Source of the DNA: Sodiomyces alkalinus F11
Taxonomy: Eukaryota; Ascomycota; Sordariomycetes; Glomerellales; Plectosphaerellaceae
NCBI RefSeq assembly: GCF_003711515.1
Contig: NW_021167081.1
Coordinates: 372,001 to 436,000, forward strand
Length of the DNA: 64,000 nucleotides
Direction of reading: 5' to 3'
Shown here: positions 54,045 through 64,000 of the stretch, piece by piece
How positions within the stretch are numbered: the first letter of the stretch is position 1
Layout of the letters: each line of letters starts with the position of its first letter
Notes under the pieces: generated by a model
The model's input: the letters and a program-made list of their open reading frames with translations, nothing else
Told to the model about the DNA's origin: nothing
Database searches by the model: none
Position numbers and translations under genes: made by a program

Positions 54045-55243
54045 TCATGGGGGGTGAGAGTCCGAGCGTGGTCTCGCCACTGTCGCTGCCGTTGAATGGT
54101 TCAACCCTCCATGTCCACGTCCGTGTTCATCTCCCTCGGCGTCCCCCACTTCGCTCTCTCGACACCGCTGCGGTTCCCGTTCCCGTTCCCGTTCCCGTTC
54201 GCGTTCTTCTGCTTTCGCACTGTCACCACCACGCGCTTCCCCCAGCGGCACCCACCGATACCTCCCCCCCAACAGACTTCCCCCGTGCGCAACGCGCATG
54301 CCCGACGCCGCCTCCCCTCCCGGACCAGGCCCGCCATTGTTGTCGTTGTCATCGTCACTCCCCACCAATCTCCTGATCCTATCCATCCGCATCTCCTCTT
54401 CCGTCGGGTCCATACCCTCCATCCCCTCCCCACATGCACCATCGACATGGCCGCCCCCCGCGTCGTCGTCGTCGAGCCGCAGCGGATCGTCGTCCAGACT
54501 CGAAACCCGCGAATCCGTATCCGACCCCCGTCCTTTCCGCGACCGGTCCGGGTTCGCCTCGTGCCGGCCGCGCCGACACCCCGCGCTGTCAGCTGCCGCC
54601 CGGCAGCAGATCCAGCGGAACGCCGCCGGGAACGCTTCCCTGTGCGACTCGGTGTCTAGCTCTTCTATCGAGACGGCGTCCCACTCTATTTCTATTTTCG
54701 TTTCGTCGGCCAATTCGAGGATCCCTGGGTCGTTGCGGGCCCGTTAACTTGGTTCGGGTTACACGAGAGGCGAAACAGAACTCTGACAAGACGGGGGGAA
54801 AAAAGGGAAAACTCACCGCTATGATACCTGCATGCCCCAAACTCATTCTCCTCGTCCGTGAAAATCTCGTCGCACTGGGCACAGATGCGCGGCGCCCCCG
54901 TCTTTTTCCTCTTCTTCGGGTTGGTGTTTTCGTGCGTGTGGGAAGCCGAAGTCGGACTCCTTGACCCCTGGTCACCACCACCACCACCACCACCTGCACC
55001 ACCACCTGCACCACCCGCACCACCCGCACCACCCGCACCACCCGCACCCGTGGCGCTGACGGTAACGCTTGGTCGTCGCACCTCGGCCTCGTACTGCTCC
55101 AGCCGACCGAGGTACCGGATCGCTCTTCCCCGGATTCTGGTGTCGTCGCACAAGGCCAACAGGATGGCCCGCACGAGCGGTTCCGGCGTCTGCGCGATGA
55201 GGTCGTCTAGTTCGACTGGCGCCGTCCTAGTGTAGCCCTCCAT
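54045..55243 (-). CDS. Fungal C2H2-type/Cys-His-motif protein with poly-Gly linker
   Basis: Two exons, 55243-54817 and 54724-54045, give 368 residues. An N-terminal helical part (VELDDLIAQTPEPLVRAIL) is followed by an Ala/Gly-Gly linker of about 25 residues and a basic NPKKRKK stretch that may be a nuclear signal. Then comes ICAQCDEIFTDEENEFGACRYHSG, completed after the intron by EIEWDAVSIEELDTESHREAFPAAFRW-ICC and GCRRGRHEA. This CX2C...CX3H...CC...C...H arrangement is a common fungal zinc-binding module of unknown function. The C-terminus is acidic and then Arg/Glu-rich (a repeated ER run encoded by a CGTTCC-type hexamer). No enzyme domain. The conserved Cys and His residues straddle the intron, which confirms the splice. 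Confidence 0.82.
54170..54206. repeat. GTTCCC hexamer tract coding for Glu-Arg run
   Basis: About six copies of GTTCCC/GTTCGC in the coding strand complement of the Cys/His-motif gene. Confidence 0.8.
54975..55049. repeat. CACCAC/CACCCG tract coding for the Gly-rich linker
   Basis: Runs of ACC and ACCCGC on the plus strand; on the minus strand GGT/GGC/GCG codons for the Gly/Ala linker. Confidence 0.85.
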
Positions 55244-58200
55244 TTTGTTCGCTCTATCATGTGCGATTTTTCTTTCTTCTTTCTTTTTCCCCCTCTTTTA
55301 TTCCCTCTTTTATTTGTAAAATTTTAATTTTTTTTGGTTATGTCCAGAGTTTCTCTTTTCGGTCCCGGATTCTATTTTCTATTGTATCGTCGTGCTTCGT
55401 TTCGTGGCAAGTTCGGAAAGGTCTGACGTATGAGGTTTATGGAACGTTGAGGGCATCAATTTGGGGTTTGGAAATTCTTGGTGAGGAATGACCGGAAAAC
55501 GGGCACGAGTAGTGCGTATCGGCAGCCGGGCCTTGTCGCCGGGGACCGTTTGTCGGTCGATGAGGAGTCGTCGGGTAGGTGTGTAAACCGGATATGGACA
55601 ATGTCGGCCGTTTTCTTTTGTCAATATAGGGAGGCCGGCGAGGTTGGCCCTTTTTTTGTTGACTCGGAGTTTTACCCGAAGGACTGCTGCGCTGAGAAAA
55701 TAAGGAGGTCGACAAAGAGCATCTCTAGTTCGGAAGGCAATCGGCGGCACTCGAAGATATCGATAAAGGGTTGGGGTAAAGAAAAAAAGAAAATAAATTA
55801 AACCCTAAAAGAGGGGGTAGACGTTAAAGCATCCCATGTCAAGTTGAGGGGGGCAACTGAACCTATATGTCCAAAATGAGACGAGCACGTTGAAGGGAGA
55901 AGTCAAGTCCAAAGAAAAACAAATCTGCCATGCAAAGTGAGTGGAAAGAAGAGAAACCTAAAGAAGGGGACCTGAGAGGCAAAGGGGGGGGAAACCAACT
56001 GCGATCTCACTTACCATCAGCGGGGCACACTACAGTCCCATTACGACATCCCTCCGGATTGTTGGACACGCGAGGAAGTGCACAGAAATATAAGGACTCA
56101 AGAGACTGAGTGCCCAGTAAGGCAGGGGGCCCGCTGGACTCGTGACTTGCTTCCTTGCCGGACCCGTTACGTTATCAGTTAAGGCCGTTCGGGGAGACAT
56201 GAAGGAGGAAAGACCTATAACCTAGGTAAGGTATGTAGGGTCTGTGGGCAAAATGCAGGTGTATAGAGGTAGAGGCAGGGGTTCAACTTGTCCAAGTCAA
56301 GAGGGGTGGGAAANNNNNNNNNNNNNNNTGCGAGGTCGCTAACTCTTGACGTTTGGGATCAAATCGGAGCGAAAAGGGATTAAAAAAAAAAGGAGAAGAA
56401 AAAGCCAAGCCTACCTAAAGGCGGCAGGCTAGGAGTCCCATGTGGATTCAGAGGATATCGATATATGGGATAGAACGAAAAACAAGGATGAAGAATCGGG
56501 ATGGTGTTGGGAGTGGGTTCGGCAGAGACCGGAGCCCGCTCCGCTTAGAGCCTTTAAGCGGGGTGTAGCCAAGTTGAATCGGGGACATGTCCTGCTGCGA
56601 GGGCGAAGTACGGATGTCTGCTTCTTCGTTAACAGCAACGAAAGTGAGTAAACTTATTACTTATCCACACGTTAGGAGCGAGATGGCCGGCTGTCGACTT
56701 GTCCCGGAGGTGACCTGCACATGATGTTTGGGATGCGTATGTGAACTGCGGGATGTCAGGTCAGGTGGCAACTGACAGCTAAAGTGCATAAAGAGGGGGA
56801 GAAGACAATCCATGCGGGCGTTCGAGGTGTACATACGTTGTATGCCAGGCCTGGAGGAAGACTCATAATTCGTCATACTCACTTGTAGTTGTACCCGGAG
56901 AAAACATGTGGCCTTCACTCAATGGCGCCGAAAACATAGCGGGATGCACTGCTTGCGGGTACGAGGTAAGGGGTCGTTAGGTAGGCAAGCCGCGCTAAGC
57001 AGTTTGGGGCCAAGCCACAAGACAGGACTCTTCCTTAGTAGATACAGCGGAGGAAAAAAAAGGGAGGAAATAGAGGACACTAATAAGAGACGGGAAGAGA
57101 GATGGACGAATGCACAGCAGCACAAGGTCAGAGGTCAGACCGCTAGGCGGAGGATTTTAGTAGAGTCGGACTGGCTTTATTAGTGATTGTATAGGCTAGT
57201 GAGAAATCGTCGGATTATTCTATGACTGCCAGGACAGACTCGGTTAGGTCGCCTGTTATCTCTTATAATATTCCTTTATAATCCTAGTATTCTCTAAACC
57301 CTAATACCCACGGAGAAAAAGGGGGAAAAAAGGCAGTAAAAGCACGAAATATATTTTGCGTTTATTCTGCCTCGACTCGACCCCTTCCCGCTATCATTAT
57401 CGTCGGCATTTTGCTAGAGGGCTTAGAACCATACAACGTAAGTATGTGGTTGGTGGTGTTCTTGGTACATGTACACAAGGCATTCACACTCGCAGTCCGC
57501 TGGCCGTAGCGGGGTGGGAATTCTCGGTCTTCCATGCCTGTTCTAAACAAGGACCGGGTCTATTAGGGATCCGTTTCCGTTGGGCGGGTAAGACAAACGC
57601 CGGGGGCCTACCCTGGAATACCCTTCAAGACTGCCTATGGTATCTATGTACACGTGTACAGGGAAATCATCTCTGTGTGCCCGGTGGATGATCTGTCATT
57701 TGTGGATCAATTATGGGATATAGCTGTAAGAGTATAGGAAGTATCGAACGAACACAGTGAATGTATATAGACAAAGAAACCGAAAAATTCCTATCGCCTG
57801 TGCCAAGATACTTCATACATCTGGAGTACTTCCTCTGCCTTGGTTTGTCCTGCAAGAGTTTCTCCATTTCTCCCTTGTGGGGGATGTACTAATATCACAC
57901 GGCTTCATTCACGAACCAAGGATTCCTGTACTAGTACTTCTTAGCCTGCGTCTTTGGTACACGTGTACTTCGTAAGCCCGACCCCTGTATTTTTTTTTTC
58001 TCTTTGTTTTTCCTTTCCCTTTTCCACTTTATATCTAAGGTACCTTAGGTAAGGTACCTTATGCAAGTCAACGAAGCGACCTCCGCGAGCTTATAACTGG
58101 GTGCTTCCCCGAGGTCACCGCACATCATCAAATATAGGTACCTTATTATAGCCAAGATAAGCCGGGTCAGTATGGATTTTTAGTCGCATCGATGATCCCT

Positions 58201-60529
58201 TACTAAGGTAGGCAGTTATACTCTGAATCCGGACGCATTGCATTGTACGTGTAGAAGGGTTGCCAGCCAGAAACGCATGCAGGTCAATGCCTGGAGCCCT
58301 TGCTGATACGGCGATACCCAACTGCCACTGGTTCCAACTTCCCAATCTCCACGCCCTGGTTCCTCATTGTCCTCCACCACGGCACATGGCGATAAGCCAC
58401 GGGGGGCCATGCTGCATTGACCCATTGCCATATACAGTCTTCCATATACCATCCAAGCCGTGAAACGTACAGCATGCTCTCGTCGGTCGTGGGGCCCATC
58501 AAGTTACCGCTGGCGATCCGGAGATGGCCGCTGAATACAACAACAGCCTTCCGCCTTACAACCTACCTTACAATCAGGTCGATCGGTTATGAATAACATT
58601 TGATCTGTCAACAGCTCTATCTCTATGTATCTCTTTCTCGCTCTCTCTTTCCTCTCTTGCGTTCCGCCTCTGGGCGCGAAGCACAATACCTACCTGTAGG
58701 TCGGTTAGAAACACGGCCCGCGTGCCGACGCCTTGGAATGCGGTCTGTGTCTTGCAGCGGACGGCCTAGCATCAGCCATGATGATCATCTGCTGTGGAGA
58801 CCGATTTTCTTCCGCCCTGTTTTGACGCTGGCTATCAGGCTATCGCGTGCAAAAAGATCCGCTACAAACACTTGTTCCTGGCCTTGGCCCAGCAAGCTCA
58901 GACCAGACGACCCCTAATCGGGACAGCGCTTGGGCCACGTACAAAGTGGTATATGTAGGTACATAAGTCCAGCAGGACAAGGTCTGGGCTGCGGAGATAC
59001 TCGTAAATACCTAAGGTAGGTAGGTACACACTAACGTAAACCCCTGGCATTACATACCGCTTTGAGCGTCCCGTGCCGCTGACCGGTTCGACACCGACAG
59101 GGAACATATCGCGTGTCAACAGTCGGAACCCTTCCCCTTCTCACCCTGACCCCACAAACATGCAAGAGAAATATGATAGTTGATAGACTTTCAAGCCCGT
59201 GGGGGGACGCGTGTAGGGGTCTTTCCTCTCCTTCTTGCTCGCCGGGACAGGGGGGAGGGGCAGCTCCGGCAGGCTATACCCATTGATCCTGATGATGATC
59301 AATTTCCTTTTCCGTCCCGGCGGCAAGCTCAGGGCAGTGAGAAAACATCAGGTCCCCCTACTCGTGTAAATATTGCCACAGCACAAGTGACTTTCCTTCC
59401 AAGTGAAATCGCCAGGCCTTGTTGTGGCAGCCGTATGCCTCGTTGATTACATCCTTGCATTGGCCGATGAGCATCGGCTAGTGACTACCAGGTACGGATA
59501 CACGATACCTGCCCTACCTTATCTTGTATTACCTTATGCGGCAATATCAGATTCGGCGTTAAAAGAAAGAATTGGAGAGTAATTATTAGACCGCCGAAAA
59601 GGAGTACGGATATCAAAGAGTTCGCTTTTCCCCAAGAGAAAAGCCCCAATCGGGTTTATCCCCGGGCACTAGACCGACCCAAATTCCCTTCGCGTAACCC
59701 CGCGGACCTTTCCCGAGCACAACTGCCAATAAGAACCGTAATCCCTTCCATTTTCCCCTTGGGAGATGCAAAAAACCACCGGAAGCGATTCCCCGTTACC
59801 AACAGGCAGCAAAACCCACTCGCCAACTTTCCGTTAAGCTCTGCGAGGAAATCTGAACAGATGGGGCGTTCTGAGAATCAGAGTCGTCATGAGAGATGCC
59901 CCTCGAGGACTCGGGGAAGGAGAGCAAGCCTTTCATTTTGGCACACGGTGCAACGATGACTGGCCAGTCTGCAGAAACCGCCATTATGTTTCTCTATTGT
60001 CTGGTGGTTCATGACCAATCGTTGGTGTTACATTATGTTCCAGCGGCAGGACCTAACATATCTATGGTTTAAGCCCCCAAAACTAACCGCTACTTCACAG
60101 CGGACCAAACAAGGATAAGCCAAGAGGCAATTACGTATGCATAGAGTTTCGGCGTCGGCCCTGGTTCCGGACAAACTCTCTGTGTTGGAGGGTTTTCTGG
60201 GGCTGAGCCCCTCCTACCACTAGTCCGACGGCCAGCTCCAGATGCTGCGCCCCCTTCAATCAGATGATACCCCAGAGAAAGGGTAAAAGGCCAGTGAAAA
60301 TTGCCATGAAAACGCGGTGCCGCAGACCGGCCAGCGGCACCAAGCCAGGGGCACGGGAGACAACCTTCAGGCACGTCATTTGGGCCCTAGGACGTGCTTC
60401 ATCGTGGTCGGACAAGAGGTAGGGGTTGTTCGTGCCGTTGGCCAGGTGGGAAGGAATCCTCGGATAAAACACGGTCAAGATGGGAGTCATTCTGTAGAAA
60501 GGGTTCCCTCCTTTTTGATTCGCTCGGAC
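55244..60529. other. Gene-poor 5.3-kb region
   Basis: No gene is supported on either strand. Features seen: promoter of the Cys/His-motif gene with pyrimidine-rich sequence (55265-55340); a run of 15 Ns at 56314-56328; GGTACCTTAGGTAAGG clusters at 58037-58062 and nearby; CTAAGGTAGGTAGGTAC near 59011-59027. Two stretches (58216-58502 and 60260-60490, minus) have open frames with no recognisable domain. Base composition is mixed, with no strong AT-rich RIP-like block. Confidence 0.5.
56314..56328. other. Run of 15 ambiguous bases (N)
   Basis: Fifteen consecutive N. It may mark an assembly join or masked bases; the flanks (GGTGGGAAA and TGCGAGG) do not obviously join into a gene. Confidence 0.98.
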
Positions 60530-61500
60530 CTATTGCGAAGGGGGCGTATTCATAATCAGCCAACGTTCATTGCACTGCAGAACTCTTGGGGGAGAGTAAG
60601 CAGTTCATGGGGAATGCGAAGAGGGGAGAATCTCACCATTCCCGAGAATTGCTTGACTGGAGTAATAGCAAGCGACTTGGGCTCAACTGGCCAACATTCC
60701 GGTTCTTCGGGATCCAGGACGAGGGGGTTGTTGGCTGTGGAACCGGAGAGGGCTGGTTTTTCACGTCAGTTAGCGAGTCTCATCCTGTTCAAAGCAAGAG
60801 ATCACTCGAATAAAACGAGCACAGCTTTATTATATTCCGGGAACACCAGCGACACCTTACCTCTTTCATTGATCTCGTTCCAGATTCTCTTATTGGTGCG
60901 ATCCTCGGGACTCCAACTGCAGCTTGATTTGGCAGGGTTCATGGAGGAGATCGCATTGGAAAGCGCTGGACAGGCCTCTTCGGGGGGGAGATCTCCAAAG
61001 TCGAACCTCTCGGCAACAAAGATTAGCTCCTCGACGCAGTTGAAGCCCAGAGCTTCCTCGCAAGTTCCCATGTCCCTGTCCCAAGGCACATCCTGATGGC
61101 CAAAGCGGAATCCCGGCGAACGGTTGCGGAGGAACACAGCGCAGCCTTCGAAGCCGTTGTAATCACGACCAAACTTGTAGCCATGAGGCGACGTAAGCGA
61201 GAATGTTTCAAAAAGATATCTTGGTATTGGATCGCTATCCCTCCAGTTGGTCTGGACCCAGGCAAGACTGAGGTTCTGAAGAGCTGGGGGTAGGTGAGGA
61301 GTTGAAATTCTGGAGAAGCCGACGGCCTTGTTCGGTAGCCCGTTGAGGGGGCAGACGTAATTGTCGTTTTCATCGCGAGGGCATCCCACGTCTGCACAAC
61401 TGCCGATGGTTCCAGGTGTGTCGAAGTTGATAGTTCTGTTTCTGGCCAAGGCAAGATAGGCAGTGGCGATGCCCGCAAGAATGGAGTAGCGTAGATGCAT
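60530..61500 (-). CDS. Small secreted protein of unknown function
   Basis: Proposed exons 61500-60861, 60752-60637 and 60574-60530 give 266 residues; exon 1 is well supported, the last two less so. Start ATG at 61500 encodes a signal peptide (LRYSILAGIATAYLALA). The mature part is rich in aromatic residues and has a first Cys group (GSCADVGCPRDENDNYVCP), then EGCAVFLRN, MGTCEEALGFNC, EEACPALS and SSCSWSPED. About nine to ten Cys suggest disulphide bonds. Intron 1 starts GTAAGG and has the branch run GCTAACTGAC before CCAG. Without splicing the protein would end 20 residues later as GKVSLVFPEYNKAVLVLFE, giving 232 residues. I do not recognise the family. Extracellular; effector or enzyme not determinable. 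Confidence 0.68.
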
Positions 61501-63523
61501 GGTAAAACGGGGGGTAGTACGCGAATCGAGATAGGGGGAGTAAAGCTGAGGAGGTATGATAAGGGGCTAACACGACTTTAACAGTGCCTGACTGAAGAAA
61601 ACGTGATAGCAATGGTGTCTGTGAAGATGGACAGTGATGAAGACGGGATCCAAAAGTTGTTGACTTGATACATTTTGGAGAGATGGAAAGGTAAACAGGA
61701 CGAATCGTTGGCGTATATGAGGAACTTACTATTCCACGTTGAAGACCATTGTACTGTCCCTACACTGGGAATGGCTCTATCGTCATGGAAAGTGCCTGCC
61801 CGGTTGGTAAATTCACTGGAGATAGGTCAGGCAGCATCCACTGTCCAGATCGAACCTGCTTCACAGAAATGTAAAATACATTGTCAGCATCCCCAATCCA
61901 CAGCTTCTACCACAGGTGACAGTATCAGGCGACATCGAAATTCTTCCTGGTTTTTCAAGGCCCGCATCATCTCCCCCCCCCCCCCGGGCGGGGCTTTTTC
62001 TTGAAGGGGGGTTTTTTTTTTGGTTACCCATACTATGTACAAGCTTACAAAGCTCTTGCAAGTGGCTCATTAACGACATTATTCCTCAGTATCTTAGATT
62101 TCAGACCATTGTGACGCAGTCAGGAGGGACCTGAGTCACCGGACAGATACTCTCGGAATAGAACAAATGGATCGACGGCCAGGAATGGAAAAGACCACCG
62201 AACACCGAAGCTTAACCCATCATTTGGGTTTCACCTCACGAAAGACCATCACAAACTGAAACTTTACAATCTACGTAGGCCAATTACTACTACGTGCCAA
62301 ATGCGTAAAACAAGAAGGCTCAGAGTCCAAACCTCCTACAAACCACACTCACGAATCACGATGCATTCAATTTCACGGGTAAAGCGTAAATCCGGAGACA
62401 AGACTCTGGGTGGCGAAAGATGGCAAACTATAGAAGTACTGTTCTGTACACAAAATACTGTACCTACTTGTGCCTTTGGACATTCTTAGAACTTTAATCA
62501 GTCGTCGACGAGGTGGCGTCGGAGTTTGGGTCTAAAAATATGGATCGCAATCTCGGAGCCGAAGCTAAACATAATAAACCCAGTGAGTGTCCTCGGATTG
62601 TCGGTACGGCTAACTGAAGGATAATGGCTTGGCGCCTACCCTTTTGGGAATGTCAGAGGATTCTGATTGGCTTTCAAACTCGCGTCTCCATACAGTGCGT
62701 CAGTGCCAAACGCCCCTTTATTCGTCCCAGTCCACCACGACGATAGCGTGTCCACGATTCCACGAACACGAGAGTGCTGGCGGCGATAATGATGACATTA
62801 ACGTTCAGCCTCTCGTCCTCTAAATACGTAGGTATGAAACGGAGAAAGTCTTTACCAAAGTTAATAGTGCCACGACGGCTCCCCAGTTCACCAGTGATCT
62901 AAGGTACACCTGAGCCTCGCTGATAAGCGAGGTCTACATAAAAGGCATACTACGATGGCCTCAGAACAACGAGAGAGCGGCGTCTACTTAACGAAGACTT
63001 GATTATATTCAAGCCATAACTTTATCGGCATAGACGAGAAAAGCTTGCCATTACACAAAAGTTTTAAAAAAAAAGCTGAATGTCAAGCCACGTGCAGTGT
63101 GACAGTGTCATATCACGATATGGAGTTTAACCTTCATAAGCCATGGCTTGAATAAGGTTAAATCCTGTTGGGCTTTAGATATTGTTACTGAATGGGAGGA
63201 GGATTCATCACGATTCACGAGCTCCGAGAGAGGTACGGTCAAGGCAGTACTGCAGTCTAGCAGTCTATAAATAAAGGGCCTTATTCTCAGTCCAGGAACT
63301 GGACTCTTTCTCATTTTCCCCTTCATCGCTGCCTCGCTCATCTACCTGACCGCTTCCCGACATTTCACTTTGAAAACACACACTCCCAAGTCAGCACCCA
63401 CACGCAAGAAGAATCGATCCTCTGCTCTTGCCCCCTTCTCACCGGTCTATACCTGCACTCCATTCATTCTTTCCGCAAAAGGAGAAAAAAAAAATCACCC
63501 TCTCCCGGAAGTCATGAATCACA
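61501..63523. other. 2-kb intergenic region before the right-edge gene
   Basis: No gene recognised. A homopolymer junction lies at 61973-62021: 13 C, a G-rich run, 6 G, then 10 T. A TATAAATAAAGG element at 63266-63277 lies about 250 bp upstream of the next start codon, followed by CT-rich sequence typical of a fungal core promoter. Confidence 0.5.
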
Positions 63524-64000
63524 ATGGCTTTCAGCTCCACCAACACCGTCTCCTCCAACACCATCTCCCCCTTCGAGTTTGCTCTCAAGAAAAAGCAGCT
63601 CGCCACTCAACAGCTGGCTGGTTGCCATCATCAGCACCACCACCACCACCAGCACCACGATACCGATGTCCCCTGCTGTTCTAGCATGATGGACATCGAC
63701 TCCGGCATCTCCGCCACTGAACGTCGCGCATGCAAGCTCGTTTGTCGTCTAGAGCGGCAGCGAGTCAAGGTTCAGCAGAGGGCTCGTCTTCTGCCTGGGC
63801 CCATGGAGGTTGACACCGCTGAGGAGATGGGCTTTTTATTGGTTCGCCCCTCCGCTATACAACCTCACCACCACCACCAACAACAACAACAACAACAACA
63901 ACAACAACGACGACGACGACGGCAAGAAGGGTGCCAGCTGGACAAGCCACCAGGGCAGACAATCAATCAGCGGTATACTACCGCTGAGACTCCTTCTTGC
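63524..64000 (+). CDS. His- and Gln-rich protein, 3' end beyond window
   Basis: Open from ATG 63524 (context ACAATGGCT) through the right edge, 159 codons, with no stop. N-terminus MAFSSTNTVSSNTISPFEF; a His-rich block (CHHQHHHHHQHH) near 34-45, CCSSMMDIDSGISATERRACKL, a basic helix with VCRLERQRVKVQQRARL, MEVDTAEEMGF, then four His, about ten Gln and four to five Arg near residues 122-141. An alternative ATG 11 bases upstream is in another frame, which closes at 63684, and is poor. I do not recognise a domain. The homopolymer tracts suggest a nuclear regulatory protein, an inference only. Upstream CT-rich sequence and a TATA-like element support the start. Confidence 0.65.
   Translation, partial: MAFSSTNTVSSNTISPFEFALKKKQLATQQLAGCHHQHHHHHQHHDTDVPCCSSMMDIDSGISATERRACKLVCRLERQRVKVQQRARLLPGPMEVDTAEEMGFLLVRPSAIQPHHHHQQQQQQQQQQRRRRRQEGCQLDKPPGQTINQRYTTAETPSC

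Noticed and set aside
54096..54659. Pro/Arg-rich plus-strand open frames opposite the Cys/His-motif gene
   Set aside because: Shadows of low-complexity coding repeats on the minus strand.
60260..60490. Minus-strand open frame with a hydrophobic stretch (VFMAIFTGLLPFLWGII)
   Set aside because: One possible membrane helix only, no family recognised, and no splice connection to the secreted-protein gene could be supported.
60317..61096. 259-codon plus-strand open frame
   Set aside because: Mostly antisense to the secreted-protein gene; no domain, and no start context or splice support.
1..64000. CRISPR arrays, bacterial operons or prokaryotic attachment sites
   Set aside because: The window is fungal nuclear DNA; the short repeats seen are microsatellites or tandem duplications without the spacer pattern of an array.

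Overview
The window looks like nuclear DNA of a filamentous ascomycete (Pezizomycotina, most likely a Sordariomycete). Genes carry short spliceosomal introns (about 50-130 nt) with GTRNGT donors, CTAAC/CTGAC-like branch sites and CAG/TAG acceptors. There are fungal-only families (Zn2Cys6 regulator, Pth11/SAT4-type rhodopsin-like membrane protein, AA9 and BIM1-like copper proteins, DUF4470), intron-containing tRNA genes and GC-rich third codon positions. All exon coordinates were read by eye from splice signals and family similarity recalled from general knowledge; no search was run.

Layout. 1-9.8 kb: a BIM1/X325 copper protein cut by the left edge, a large DUF4470 protein, a hemerythrin-like protein and a seven-helix rhodopsin-like protein. 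12.0-23.7 kb: a compact candidate biosynthetic cluster made of an O-methyltransferase, a single-exon NRPS-like A-T-TE synthetase of the aryl-pyruvate-dimerising type, a second O-methyltransferase and a Zn2Cys6 regulator. 25.6-28.6 kb: a secreted GH43 enzyme and an AA9 lytic polysaccharide monooxygenase. 30.7-31.8 kb: decayed remnants of a GH31 alpha-glucosidase/xylosidase and an alpha-glucoside permease, head to head. 32.8-35.8 kb: a convergent pair of secreted beta-helix proteins, one a GH28 enzyme. 36.8-42.1 kb: tRNA-Ala, an HbpS/DUF336-like protein, a secreted nine-exon GMC oxidoreductase and tRNA-Pro. 43.1-48.3 kb: an FMP42-like transporter, a PRISE-like reductase and a PhnB-like glyoxalase-fold protein. 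49.0-50.0 kb: a broken DAL5-type transporter. 51.4-55.2 kb: an uncharacterised basic protein, tRNA-Met and a Cys/His-motif protein. 55.2-60.5 kb: a gene-poor stretch containing 15 Ns. 60.5-64 kb: a small secreted protein and the start of a His/Gln-rich protein cut by the right edge.

How the genes fit together. The 12-23.7 kb cluster would condense two aryl-alpha-keto acids into a terphenylquinone- or furanone-type scaffold, methylate it once or twice and be switched by its own zinc-cluster regulator. No aminotransferase, prenyltransferase or reductase lies beside it, so precursor supply would come from elsewhere. The secreted GH43, AA9, GH28, beta-helix, GMC and BIM1-like proteins fit a plant-biomass-degrading or plant-associated lifestyle. 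The sugar-uptake and DAL5-type genes show ongoing gene loss in the same neighbourhood.
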